A DNA stretch of 39,059 nt from Corynebacterium sp. (GTDB lineage: Bacteria > Actinomycetota > Actinomycetes > Mycobacteriales > Mycobacteriaceae), in contig NZ_JALAGY010000069.1 in assembly GCF_022712195.1 (NCBI RefSeq), positions 1 to 39,059 on the forward strand, written 5' to 3'. This document shows positions 8,686-16,855 of the stretch, in pieces. Under the pieces are notes generated by a model. The model searched no databases. It was not told the DNA's origin and saw nothing but the letters and a program-made list of their open reading frames with translations. The translations under genes and the position numbers were made by a program. The first letter of the stretch is position 1. Each line of letters begins with the position of its first letter.

Positions 8686-8860
8686 CTCCGCCGATGATCA
8701 TCTGGACCTTCGGCTGCGCGAGGACGTGGGACACCTGGGTCTTGGCCTCGTCCGCCAGGTTCTTCGGAGCCGCGCGGACGCTGAGCTCGTCCAGAGTCCT
8801 CGCGAGCTGTTCACGGGTGCGTTCGATGTCGCTCTGGATTGAGTCGATGGTGCGGGCCAC
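8579..8860 (-). CDS. DUF3618 single-span membrane protein
   Basis: Protein of 93 aa. The N-terminal half is a charged amphipathic helix with the DUF3618 signature (IQSDIERTREQLARTLDELS, residues about 6–25). Then comes one transmembrane segment (about 55–73, IIGGVVAGVGLVVALTV) and a short basic cytoplasmic tail. GTG 8860 is chosen because AGGAG lies 6 nt upstream; an ATG at 8875 is possible but would place the ribosome site inside the gene. The family is common in Actinobacteria and often lies beside Bcp-type peroxiredoxin, as here (divergent). No biochemical role is known. Confidence 0.8.
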   Translation of the reverse strand: MARTIDSIQSDIERTREQLARTLDELSVRAAPKNLADEAKTQVSHVLAQPKVQMIIGGVVAGVGLVVALTVAGRRNEKKQIKEIQRLLADARS

Positions 8861-8984
8861 TGAAGTCTCCTGCATTGCTGGTCGTGACTGACGGTTTCGG
8901 GATTGTTCCTGAATTGTACGTTCCCGGGTGGCTGCGGTGCAGAAGAACCCGTCGAACGGTGCTCGACACGGCGGCGGATCACCG

Positions 8985-8990
8985 TACACT
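8985..8990 (+). promoter_or_regulatory. -10 box (TACACT) of bcp, leaderless
   Basis: TACACT fits TANNNT and lies 8 nt before ATG 8999, so transcription probably begins at or next to the start codon. Confidence 0.5.
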
Positions 8991-8998
8991 CGGAGAAC

Positions 8999-9481
8999 AT
9001 GAGCACTTCCGAGAACAACCGCACCATCCTGGAGATCGGGGATGTCGCCCCGGACTTCACCCTCACCGACGACCGGGGCCGGCAGGTCAGCCTGTCCGAC
9101 TACGCCGGCCGCCGCGTCATCGTGTACTTCTACCCCAAGGCGGACACCCCGGGCTGCACCACGGAGGCCTGCGACTTCCGTGACTCGCTCACCGAGCTCA
9201 ACGACGCCGGGGTGGACGTCCTCGGCATCTCCCCGGACCCGGTGGAGAAGCTCGAGGCGTTCCGTGAGAAGCACGACCTGACCTTCCCGCTGCTGTCGGA
9301 CCCGGACAGGAAGGCGCTGACCGCCTACGGGGCCTTCGGGGAGAAGAAGAACTACGGCAAGGTCGTGCAGGGTGTCATCCGGTCGACGTTCCTGGTCAAC
9401 GAGAACGGCACGATCGGCCTGGCGAAGTACAACGTCAAGGCCACCGGGCACGTCGCCCGGATCGCCCGGGACGTGCTGTAG
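8999..9481 (+). CDS. bcp: Thioredoxin-dependent thiol peroxidase (Bcp/PrxQ)
   Basis: Cytoplasmic peroxiredoxin of 160 aa that reduces hydrogen peroxide and organic hydroperoxides using thioredoxin. The motif YFYPKADTPGCTTEAC carries the peroxidatic Cys and, five residues later, the resolving Cys of the PrxQ subfamily. GDVAPDFTL precedes it and RSTFLVNENG follows in the usual places. The frame is open upstream to 8903, but ATG 8999, 8 nt after a -10 box, gives the normal family length. It ends convergently with the DedA gene, with a 7-bp hairpin between them. Confidence 0.93.
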   Translation: MSTSENNRTILEIGDVAPDFTLTDDRGRQVSLSDYAGRRVIVYFYPKADTPGCTTEACDFRDSLTELNDAGVDVLGISPDPVEKLEAFREKHDLTFPLLSDPDRKALTAYGAFGEKKNYGKVVQGVIRSTFLVNENGTIGLAKYNVKATGHVARIARDVL

Positions 9482-9483
9482 GA

Positions 9484-9501
9484 CCTGCCGCCCACGGCAG
9501 G
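9484..9501. terminator. Hairpin between convergent bcp and dedA
   Basis: A perfect 7-bp stem (CCTGCCG/CGGCAGG) with a 4-nt loop lies 3 nt after the bcp stop. There is no U-tract on either strand, so its terminator role is plausible but not certain. Confidence 0.4.
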
Positions 9502-9518
9502 ACCCCGGGGGCGCAGGA

Positions 9519-10187
9519 TCAGGAAGCCTCGACCGCCGTGGCCTTCCCCGCTGCACCCGCTGCACCCGCTGACGTGTGGCGACGACTGCCGAGCCAGGCG
9601 ACGACCACCGGCACGAGGCTCACCGCGACGACAGCGAGTGCCCAGAGGTCGACATGGTCGCGGATGACTGCCACAGAACCCAGGAAGTACCCGGCGACGG
9701 TCACTCCGGCGCCCCACACGACAGCGCCGGCGATGTTCCACCCCACGAACCTGCGGTACGGGTAGCCGGCGATCCCCACCGCCAACGGGGTGAAGGTGCG
9801 GACGATCGGAACGAAACGTGCGAGGAAGAGCGACTTCCCGCCGTGCCGTGCGAAGAACTCCTCGGCCGAGGACAACCGCTCAGTGGTGAGGACCCTGGCC
9901 TCCGGGGTGAAGAAGCGGCGCCCGTACCGGCGCCCGAGGAAGAACCCGACCTGGTCGCCGCAGATGGCGGCGATCCAGACGACCCCGACGACGAGCGCCA
10001 GGTTGACGTGCATCGCAGGTGCGAGCATCCCGGCGACGAAGAGGAGTGAGTCGCCGGGAAGAAACGGGAAGAGGCACCCGGATTCGATGAAGACGAAGAG
10101 GGCGAGGACGCCGAGCATCCACGGACCCGCGCCCTGGAGTACGGACGTGGGGTCGAGGAGCCCGGAGGCGAGGACGGTGTCGGTCAT
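9519..10187 (-). CDS. DedA-family membrane protein (SNARE-associated/VTT domain)
   Basis: Inner-membrane protein of 222 aa, normal for the family. It has the re-entrant-loop signature FIESGCLFPFLPGDSLLF (residues about 33–50) and the second conserved block FARHGGKSLFLARFVPIVRTFTPLAVG (about 115–141), with its two functional Arg residues. A C-terminal transmembrane helix pair follows. DedA/VTT proteins are implicated in lipid-carrier (undecaprenyl phosphate) or phospholipid flipping and membrane homeostasis. ATG 10187 (MTDTVL) is chosen; sequence further upstream is non-coding in character. It is divergent from the histidine kinase gene. Confidence 0.88.
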   Translation of the reverse strand: MTDTVLASGLLDPTSVLQGAGPWMLGVLALFVFIESGCLFPFLPGDSLLFVAGMLAPAMHVNLALVVGVVWIAAICGDQVGFFLGRRYGRRFFTPEARVLTTERLSSAEEFFARHGGKSLFLARFVPIVRTFTPLAVGIAGYPYRRFVGWNIAGAVVWGAGVTVAGYFLGSVAVIRDHVDLWALAVVAVSLVPVVVAWLGSRRHTSAGAAGAAGKATAVEAS

Positions 10188-10307
10188 GCCACCCATCATG
10201 CACCGGGCCGTCCCAGAATCCGCCAAGAATCCACCGGGACCTTCCTCCCGCCGCCTTCTCCCCTCCGTCCCGTAATGTTCTGGACAGGACAGGGAAAGGA
10301 GCGGCAC

Positions 10308-11390
10308 ATGGATCCGTCCCCCAGGGACACCGGGCCGTCCGACCCCGGTACCAGCACGGATGCCGCGACAGTTCGCTCCACGGCGTACCGGATCGGACTA
10401 CGCATCGCCGGGGTCGCCTTCGCACTGGTGCTCGTCGGCGGTGTGACCTTCTTCATCGTCCTGTGGTGGAAGGCCGGCGGGTCGGTTCTCGGCCACCACT
10501 CCGACGACCTCCCCGACCCCGACGGCAAGTACGTCACCGTCTCCCTGAACACCGTCGACCTGGTGACGGCGACGGTGGCCGTCGGGATCCTGGCCATCGC
10601 CGCGGCCGGACTGGCAGGAGTCTTCATCGCACGACGTGCCGTCGCCCCGCTCGGGGAGGCGCTCGCCCGCGAACGACGCTTCGTCGCCGACGCCAGCCAC
10701 GAACTGCGGACCCCGCTGAGCGTCCTTCACGCCCGGGTGCAGAAACTCTCCATGCAGACCCCCGCCGATGACCCGCGCCGGCCCACCGTGGACGCGTTGC
10801 GCGACGACTCCACGGTGCTCGTGACACTCCTCGACGACCTCCTGGACGACCTCCTCACCGGGATCCCCGCAGGCGCTGCGCCAGGTGACCGGGACACCGG
10901 ACCGGCCGACCTCCGCAGCGTCCTCGACCGTGTCGCCGGAAACCTGGCGCTGCTCGCGGAACGACAGGGGGTGGACCTCGAGGTCACCACGGTCGACGCG
11001 ACCGTACAGATGCCGACGACGGACCTGACCCGCTGTCTCACGGCACTCACCGACAACGCGATCAGGCACACCCCGGCCGGTGGGCAGGTCCGGGTGTCCG
11101 CCGCCGTACCTCCCGGAGGTGGTGTGGTCTGCCTCACCGTCGACGACGACGGGCCCGGTGTCCGGGGCATCGACCCCGGCCGGGTCTTCGAACGGTTCGC
11201 CCACGGCACCGCCCCCGCCGGGGCTGCGGGCGGCGAGCGCGGCAGCCACGGGATCGGGCTATTCCTCGTGCAGGAACTCGCCCACCGTGCCGGCGGATCT
11301 GTGGCACTGACCTCGACCGGCCCCTCAGGCACCGAGTTCACGCTGCGTGTGCCGACCGCGCCGGGAGCATCCACGGGAGGACGCCGGTGA
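10308..11390 (+). CDS. Two-component sensor histidine kinase
   Basis: Membrane sensor kinase of 360 aa. Two transmembrane helices (about residues 30–53 and 84–107) enclose an extracytoplasmic loop of only about 30 residues. A very short linker lacking an obvious HAMP domain leads to the H-box DASHELRTPL (phospho-acceptor His131). The ATPase domain shows the N-box DNAIRHTP, G1 DDGPGV, the F-box VFERF and G2 GSHGIGLFL. ATG 10308 has AAAGGA 7 nt upstream. The stop overlaps the response-regulator start (GTGA), so kinase and regulator are coupled. With such a small loop it may sense within the membrane or through a partner. The stimulus is unknown. Confidence 0.9.
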   Translation: MDPSPRDTGPSDPGTSTDAATVRSTAYRIGLRIAGVAFALVLVGGVTFFIVLWWKAGGSVLGHHSDDLPDPDGKYVTVSLNTVDLVTATVAVGILAIAAAGLAGVFIARRAVAPLGEALARERRFVADASHELRTPLSVLHARVQKLSMQTPADDPRRPTVDALRDDSTVLVTLLDDLLDDLLTGIPAGAAPGDRDTGPADLRSVLDRVAGNLALLAERQGVDLEVTTVDATVQMPTTDLTRCLTALTDNAIRHTPAGGQVRVSAAVPPGGGVVCLTVDDDGPGVRGIDPGRVFERFAHGTAPAGAAGGERGSHGIGLFLVQELAHRAGGSVALTSTGPSGTEFTLRVPTAPGASTGGRR

Positions 11391-12058
11391 GCACGTCGGA
11401 CAGAAAACCGCTCCTGCTGGTCGAGGACGACCCGGAGCTCGGCCCGCTGGTCGCCGAGATTCTCGACATGGCCTGGAACGTCACTCTCGTCGCGGATGCC
11501 GCGGGGGCGCGTGCGGTCCTCGACCGGCGCGTGTTCGACGTCATCGTCGTCGACCGCAGGCTGCCTGACATGGACGGGGCGGACCTGGTCGCCTGGTTCC
11601 GTGCCAGGGGCGTCTCCACACCGGCGCTCATGCTGACCGCACTCGGAACCGTCGCCGACAAGGTGTCCGGCCTCGACGCAGGAGCCAACGACTACCTGGT
11701 CAAGCCCTTCGAGTTCGAGGAACTCGAGGCCCGGCTCCGTGCCCTCACCCGCCACCACTCCCCACGGGGGACGGTACTGCCGATCGGCAGCTGGACGTTG
11801 TACCCGGACGACCGGAGCATAGACTCCCCCTACAGCGGACGGATCATGCTGACCGCCAAGGAATGCGCCCTCCTCGCCCTCCTGGCCGAGCACCCGGACA
11901 CCGTGTTCAGCCGCGACCAGCTGCTCACCGCGGTCTTCGACCACGGTGAGCAGACCAACACCGTGGACACCTACGTCCACTACCTGCGTTCGAAGACGGA
12001 GAAGGAACTCGTGGAGACCGTCCGCGGCCGCGGCTACCGGCTGGGCACGCCACTGTGA
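11387..12058 (+). CDS. OmpR-family response regulator
   Basis: Regulator of 223 aa paired with the upstream kinase. The receiver domain has the acidic pocket (VEDD, residues 12–15), phospho-acceptor Asp56 in VVDRRLPDMDG, a conserved Thr at about 84 and Lys106 in LVKPFEFEEL. The C-terminal winged-helix domain (about residues 125–223) has the ECALLALLAEHP helix and the recognition segment TNTVDTYVHYLRSK, and ends with the usual RGRGYRLG. It overlaps the kinase gene by 4 bp. Targets are unknown; the ceramidase gene is convergent and there is no evidence that it is regulated by this system. Confidence 0.92.
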   Translation: MSTSDRKPLLLVEDDPELGPLVAEILDMAWNVTLVADAAGARAVLDRRVFDVIVVDRRLPDMDGADLVAWFRARGVSTPALMLTALGTVADKVSGLDAGANDYLVKPFEFEELEARLRALTRHHSPRGTVLPIGSWTLYPDDRSIDSPYSGRIMLTAKECALLALLAEHPDTVFSRDQLLTAVFDHGEQTNTVDTYVHYLRSKTEKELVETVRGRGYRLGTPL

Positions 12059-12088
12059 GCGCCGGTCTCCGTGCCAGCGGCACCGGAC

Positions 12089-14161
12089 TCAGACGACCTG
12101 CACCTTCCCTGTCCCGGTGAAGGGACGCACGGTGCCGTGGATGTCCCTCCAGTCCCCGCGCAGGATGATCCGGTAGGCGCCGGGGTCCGCCCCCGTGGTG
12201 TCCCATTCCACGGTGGCGGTCGTCCCGGTGAAGGCGCGGTCGAAGGTCAGCAGTGTCGACCAGGACGAGTCGTGGGCGACGACCGTGCCGTCGTCCCGCT
12301 CGACGCGCAGGTAGCTGTCCTCCAGGTGCAGGTCGTTGTTGGGGTTCGCCCCGACGAAGCGCACCGTGGCCGTCGCCCCGGCGGGGACGTCGCCCCCGCC
12401 GGAGAGCACGTCCCCGAAGCGGCGGCCCGGCGGTGCGGTGTCGACGACCGACACCGCGGCCGGGCTGTCCGGCACCACCCCGGTGAGGTCGCCGGCCGGT
12501 GCCCCGTGGTCGACGGGTTCCCCGGAGGCCAGTGCGGTGGCCAGGCGGTCCACGACCTGTTGGACGGCGGGGAGTTCGAGCCGGCCGAATGCCGTGGCCC
12601 CGCCTTCGTAGTCCTGCTGGTCGTACTCCTCGGGTGTGGTGATGTAGTGGCCGTACCCGCAGGAGTAGCCCTGCACCACCACGGTGTCCTGCGGGACGCC
12701 CATGGCCCGGGCGACCGTGCGGCGAATCCGCAGTCCCGAGGTCACCGTCGGTTCGAAACCCAGGTGGACCAGGACCAGGCCGCCGATCCGCCAGACGCCG
12801 AAGAGGTGGCGTTGCTGGATCATCCCGTCGATGTAGCCCATCGGCAGGAGCATGTCCTTCGGCGCGTGGACCCGGCGGACGTCCTCGGGGACGGGCGCGA
12901 GCTCATTGAGCCGGCGCACCCACGGGGCCCCGCCGCGTTCGCCCTCGTCGATGCCGAGGTCGATGTCGAGTCCGCCGCCGTCCTCCTGACTCGACGCGGC
13001 GAAGGCCGCACCGAGGACGGCGGGTCCGGTGCGCCCGGGCCTGCCGTCCGGGGTCCAGCGGCCGTCGACGTCGACGGAGTCCATGTCCGTCCAGCAGCTC
13101 CGCCCCTCCAGTCCGGCCCGTCCCGACAGCGGGATCCGGGTACCTGCGGACGGGTCTGCGGCGTCCGCCTGGCGTCGGCCGAGGATCTCCACGGACCTCT
13201 TCTGCCCCTCCTCCCCCGCCCCGCCGGGGCCGGACTCGGGGACGAGCCCGTGGTTGGGTGTCACGTCCCCCGGCGTCCCCTGGGCGAAGGCGGCGACGAA
13301 GGGAGCGGTGGCCAGGTCGAGGTGGTCGACCCCGGCGGCGGACTCGTAGGAGTAGGCGGCGAACCCCTTGTTGTCCCCCGAGATGTGCCGGATGTGGTGG
13401 CTGAAACTGGTGGCGTGCACCGAGTACCAGTTGATCAGCCCTACCGGGACGCCGCCCCTGGCGACGTGCAGGGTGGTCGACCGGCGGTCCACCCCGTCGG
13501 GGTTCTCGGCGGTGTCCTCCGCCGGGTTCCGGTTGAAGGCCTGCCGGGAACGGTTCTCCCCGACACCGTCGACGGTGCGGCTGACCAGGGTGAGTTCGGC
13601 CGGCGCGATGTCGTCGTGTGCCCGACGGATCGACTGCACGATCCCCGTCACCTGCGCCTCGAAGGTCACCGGGCGGAAGCCCAGGGTGACCAGGTCCACC
13701 ATCGCGTGCCCGGAACGCCCGCCCGGTCCGACGTGGGTGTGGGTGGCGGTGAGCACGACGTTGTCGGTGCGGTACGTGTCTCCGTAGTGCCCGCGCAGAC
13801 GGCGCAGGACCTCGAGGAAGACCGACTGGAACATCAGCGGGGTGTCCACGGTGACATGGCAGAGACGGCGGCCACCGTCGTCGAAGATGAATGCGCGGGA
13901 GTAGAGCCGTTGCCGGATGCCGACCGAGGTCTGCTCCTGCACGGCGTAACCGTCCATCCCGGCACCGAGCGGTTCCCCGGTGGTGTCGGCGATACCCCGG
14001 CCCACCGACAGCGGGGATCCGCCGGCAGAGTCGGGGGAACCGGGTTGCGCCGTCCCGGCGTCCGCGTGCGGGAGGCCCGTCCCCGCGGCAGAGGACCACA
14101 GCACCGTCCCTCCGAGTGCCGCGAGTCCGGCGAAGAACGTCCTGCGTGAGAATCCTGTCAT
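12089..14161 (-). CDS. Neutral/alkaline ceramidase, Tat-exported
   Basis: Secreted hydrolase of 690 aa that cleaves the N-acyl bond of ceramide to sphingosine and fatty acid. A twin-arginine signal (FSRRTFFAG, residues 4–12) is followed by an Ala/Gly-rich hydrophobic stretch. The catalytic domain has the metal-binding THTHVGPGG, NRNPAED, the HATSFSHHIRH block, DNKGFAAYSYE and QGTPGDVTPNH. The C-terminal 170 residues form the family's beta domain. ATG 14161 has a GAGGGGAG ribosome site and a possible TAGCGT -10 about 25 nt upstream. Base composition matches the chromosome. The organism does not obviously make sphingolipids, so the substrate is presumably external (host or food lipid). Confidence 0.9.
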   Translation of the reverse strand: MTGFSRRTFFAGLAALGGTVLWSSAAGTGLPHADAGTAQPGSPDSAGGSPLSVGRGIADTTGEPLGAGMDGYAVQEQTSVGIRQRLYSRAFIFDDGGRRLCHVTVDTPLMFQSVFLEVLRRLRGHYGDTYRTDNVVLTATHTHVGPGGRSGHAMVDLVTLGFRPVTFEAQVTGIVQSIRRAHDDIAPAELTLVSRTVDGVGENRSRQAFNRNPAEDTAENPDGVDRRSTTLHVARGGVPVGLINWYSVHATSFSHHIRHISGDNKGFAAYSYESAAGVDHLDLATAPFVAAFAQGTPGDVTPNHGLVPESGPGGAGEEGQKRSVEILGRRQADAADPSAGTRIPLSGRAGLEGRSCWTDMDSVDVDGRWTPDGRPGRTGPAVLGAAFAASSQEDGGGLDIDLGIDEGERGGAPWVRRLNELAPVPEDVRRVHAPKDMLLPMGYIDGMIQQRHLFGVWRIGGLVLVHLGFEPTVTSGLRIRRTVARAMGVPQDTVVVQGYSCGYGHYITTPEEYDQQDYEGGATAFGRLELPAVQQVVDRLATALASGEPVDHGAPAGDLTGVVPDSPAAVSVVDTAPPGRRFGDVLSGGGDVPAGATATVRFVGANPNNDLHLEDSYLRVERDDGTVVAHDSSWSTLLTFDRAFTGTTATVEWDTTGADPGAYRIILRGDWRDIHGTVRPFTGTGKVQVV

Positions 14162-14186
14162 CGTGCTCCCCTCTCGATCTGCACTG

Positions 14187-14192
14187 ACGCTA
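14187..14192 (-). promoter_or_regulatory. Possible -10 box (TAGCGT) of ceramidase gene
   Basis: TAGCGT on the minus strand fits TANNNT and gives a leader of about 20 nt that holds the GAGGGGAG ribosome site. No -35 is recognisable. Confidence 0.3.
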
Positions 14193-14366
14193 CCCCGGCA
14201 TGAACAGTCTTGTCCCCGAAACGGAAGCGAATCGACGGGCACACGTAGCGGAAGTGAACGGCATTATCCCGATACACCGAGGTCATGGCGTTGGCCCTGC
14301 AGTCGGCGATGCTGTTCCTCTACATTCGGCACCGGGAGAAGTTCACCTGACGACCAGGAGAGAGCC

Positions 14367-14888
14367 ATGAAGCCACGCCACACCATCACCGCCCTCGCAC
14401 TCACCGTCCCGCTCGTCCTCGCCGCCTGCGGCAACGACGACAGTGGCGAAGACGGCGAAGGCACAAGCGCCACCGCGACAACGTCAGGGGACGGCGACGG
14501 CACCACCGGCACCGACTCCGACCTCCCCCGGATCGGCGAGACGCTCAGCGTCGACAAGGCCGACATCACCGTCACTGATCTCCGTGAACACGACCACGAT
14601 CCGACGAACCAGATCTGCGCGGACGTGAACTTCACGGTCACCAGTGACACCGAACCGTTGAAGGTCCGGGGCCTGGCGGCATGGAAACTGTACGACCCGG
14701 AGCAACTGCCCCGCACCCAGACCGTCTCCGAGGAGACCGACCACGTCCTGGACGAGGTCGGCCCCGGTCAGAGCGAGGACGGGACCATCTGCTTCGACGG
14801 CCCGGCGGACCCCGGCGAGTACCGGCTCAGCTTCCAGGAGGACTTCGACGCCCGGACCGACCGCGTGGAGTGGGTGGGGACGCTCTGA
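14367..14888 (+). CDS. Small secreted lipoprotein, function unknown
   Basis: Predicted lipoprotein of 173 aa. It has a signal peptide with lipobox VLAAC (Cys20), a low-complexity acidic/Thr-Gly-Ser linker (residues about 21–55), then a beta-rich domain of about 115 residues with two further cysteines (QICADV and GTICFDG) that could form a disulfide. The fold pattern recalls DUF4352/telokin-like immunoprotective domains, but I do not recognise a specific family. ATG 14367 has AGGAGAGAG just upstream. It is divergent from the ceramidase gene. Codon use is GC-rich and chromosomal. Confidence 0.75.
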   Translation: MKPRHTITALALTVPLVLAACGNDDSGEDGEGTSATATTSGDGDGTTGTDSDLPRIGETLSVDKADITVTDLREHDHDPTNQICADVNFTVTSDTEPLKVRGLAAWKLYDPEQLPRTQTVSEETDHVLDEVGPGQSEDGTICFDGPADPGEYRLSFQEDFDARTDRVEWVGTL

Positions 14889-14911
14889 GCCGGCGGACGT
14901 TCAGTGGTGTT

Positions 14912-15052
14912 TCAGCGCGCGGAGTGTTCCACGCCCTGCGGTAGCTGGAACAGCGCATCGTATTCGACGGTCACGACCGGGTGGTCCGGTTCGGCCTGTT
15001 CATGCGCAGCTCCGGTGAGGGTGTTGATCAGCTGGCGGAAATTGCGGGGCAT
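14912..15052 (-). CDS. Small 46-aa protein, unknown
   Basis: A 46-codon reading frame beginning MPRNFRQLINTLTG and ending QGVEHSAR. It is supported mainly by an excellent ribosome-binding site, AAAGGAG, 6 nt before ATG 15052. The composition is mixed, with no membrane segment; the first 15 residues could form an amphipathic helix and the second half a short beta strand (VVTVEYDALF). The frame is open further upstream (to 15763), but that part has no start with a comparable ribosome site and enters the IS. No family is recognised. It sits at the boundary between core chromosome and the accessory island. Confidence 0.5.
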   Translation of the reverse strand: MPRNFRQLINTLTGAAHEQAEPDHPVVTVEYDALFQLPQGVEHSAR

Positions 15053-15584
15053 GGTCACTCCTTTCGACATGGTCTCGGTGGCGTCAACGACGACATCGAC
15101 GGTTTCTTCGATCGTGGTTTCCAGGCGACGGTTGTCAGGGCACACCCGGCCGCCCCGGAGGCCACCGGCAGGGTGCGCCTCAGGGCGGCGTGAGATTCTA
15201 GAAGTACCCCTCAGTTGACCCCTCAGCCGGTGCTCGAGGAGTCGTCTGTGCAGTCCTGGATGTCCGGGCCCGCCGTCCCCCGGTGCGGACGCCGCGCTTC
15301 TGCGGGCGGCACGACACCGACGACTGAGCCGGACAGTGCAGTGTAGCACAGGACAGCCGCCGGGGGCTGTCGACGTCCCGGAGCCTTGCCGCGGCGACCC
15401 CGCCTGAGCAACGCCGGCGCCCGCCGCACCGTGGTCGATGCGAACACCACCGGGATCCGCTCGCGGTGGTGTTCGGCGACGACCTGCAGAAGGCCTCCTG
15501 TGCGCTGCCGGACTCCTTGACGTGGTGTCTGGTGGCGAATGCCCCAGTGCCTGGCGAGTCCCAGAAACCCGTTTCGCGGGCACT
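15053..15584. other. Region without a recognisable gene, left border of island
   Basis: Minus-strand frames are open across much of this stretch, notably a frame ending at 15223 that could encode about 120 residues rich in Arg and Pro. No start with a ribosome site, no domain and no homologous pattern was recognised. It may be a gene fragment cut by the IS element at 15585. It also contains an inverted repeat CCCAGTGCC/GGCACTGGG (15543–15551, 15579–15587) touching the IS end. Confidence 0.4.
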
Positions 15585-15655
15585 GGGTCTGCTGCATGGA
15601 TAGGTGACATCTGATCTGGCTTGCCTGGGAAGGCAGGCCTGGAAGGATGATCCTC

Positions 15656-15964
15656 ATGGCCAAGCCCTATCCCCAGGAGTTCCGCGACGATGTCGTGCGT
15701 GTCGCGAGAAACCGTGAGCCCGGAGGGACGATCGAGCAGATCGCGAAAGACTTCGGGGTTCACCCGATGACGCTCACGAAGTGGATGCGCCGCGCCGAGA
15801 GTGACGAGGGCACCACGCCCGGCCAGTCGCGGACCGAGGCGGCGCAGATCCGCGAGCTGAAGAAGCGCAACCGGCTCCTCGAGCAGGAGAACGAGGTGCT
15901 GCGGCGTGCGGCGGCGTATCTGTCGCAGGCGAACCTGCCGTCAAAAGGTTCTACCCGTTCGTGA
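15656..15964 (+). CDS. IS3-family transposase OrfA
   Basis: DNA-binding subunit of 102 aa. A helix-turn-helix (EQIAKDFGVHPMTLTKWMR, residues about 27–45) is followed by a leucine-zipper region (IRELKKRNRLLEQENEVLRRAAAYLSQ, about 66–92). ATG 15656 has GGAAGG about 10 nt upstream. An AAAAG run at 15943–15947 is in the right place for the -1 frameshift that fuses OrfA to OrfB in this family: after the shift the reading continues as KRFYPFVTE, matching usual fusion sequence. The stop overlaps a GTG (15961) in the orfB frame. Confidence 0.88.
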   Translation: MAKPYPQEFRDDVVRVARNREPGGTIEQIAKDFGVHPMTLTKWMRRAESDEGTTPGQSRTEAAQIRELKKRNRLLEQENEVLRRAAAYLSQANLPSKGSTRS

Positions 15965-16848
15965 CAGAGCTCGCCGCCGCAGGGATCCCTGTGACGGTGA
16001 CGTGTCGGGTGCTCAAGCTCTCCCGCCAGCCCTACTACCGGTGGCTGGCTGACCCCGTCACCCCGAACGAGGTTGTCGAGGCGTATCGCGCGAACGCGCT
16101 GTTCGACGCCCGCAAGGATGGCCCCGAGTTCGGGCATCGCCTCCTCGCCGACGAAGCACGCGATGTGGGTGAGCCGATGGCCGACCGGACCGCGTGGCGG
16201 ATCACATCGAGCAATGGCTGGTAGTCCGTGTTCGGGAAGAAACGGGCCAAGAACGGGAAGAAGCCTGGTCCGCCCGCCCATGACGATCTCTGCGCCGTGG
16301 TCGATGAGCATGGTCGTACCCGGCATGTGTTCGCCGCGACGCGGGCGAATGAGCTCTGGCTCGTGGACATCACGGAACACAGAACCGCGGAGGGCAAGCT
16401 CTACTGCTGTGCGATCAAAGACGCCTTCAGCCGGCGCATCGTCGGGCGCTCCATCGACTCCGGGATGAAGTCCCGCCTGGCTGTCCAAGCACTTGAGAAC
16501 GCGGTCCAGATGCGCGGTTACGTCGTCGGTTGCGTGGTTCATTCGGACAGAGGATCTCAATTTCGAAGCCGGACGTTCCTGCGTGCTCTGGCCGGCCACG
16601 GCATGGTCGGTTCTATGGGCAGGGTGGGTTCGAGCGGCGACGATGCCGCGATGGAATCGTTGTTCTCTCTCCTGCAGAAGAACGTCCTTGATCGGGGTTC
16701 CTGGATCACGCGTGAGCAACTGAGGATCGCGATCGTGACCTGGATCGAGAGGAGCTATCACCGCCGACGACGGCAGGCCCGTCTGGGACGTTTGACCCCG
16801 ATCGAATTCGAGGCCATCATGACCAAGGACGTCGCCCTCGCGGCGTGA
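15961..16848 (+). pseudogene. IS3-family transposase OrfB interrupted by amber codon
   Basis: Catalytic subunit with an HTH_21-like N-terminal part (residues 1–87, ending SSNGW) and an rve integrase core. A TAG at 16222–16224 interrupts it; the next residues continue in the same frame as SVFGKKRAKNGKK, so NGW-stop-SVFGKKR stands where relatives have NGWWS. This is a single TGG to TAG change. The downstream half keeps the DDE residues: Asp in WLVDITEH, Asp in HSDRGSQF and Glu in AAMESLFS. The gene is otherwise intact to its stop at 16846–16848, so the mutation looks recent. The product would be truncated or split unless there is suppression. Confidence 0.85.
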
Positions 16849-16855
16849 CTAACAA

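Noticed and set aside
12071..14149. 692-codon plus-strand frame opposite the ceramidase gene
   Set aside because: It is antisense to a gene with clear catalytic motifs; its composition is the Gly/Asp/Arg/Val-rich pattern of a high-GC shadow frame and no motif is present.
15543..15587. Inverted repeat CCCAGTGCC/GGCACTGGG as a transposon end or terminator
   Set aside because: One arm overlaps the IS end, there is no U-tract and no second copy; probably chance or a leftover of an earlier insertion.
15223..15663. 146-codon minus-strand frame at the left IS border
   Set aside because: Its first codons are inside the IS, there is no ribosome site and no recognisable domain; kept only as an uncertain region.
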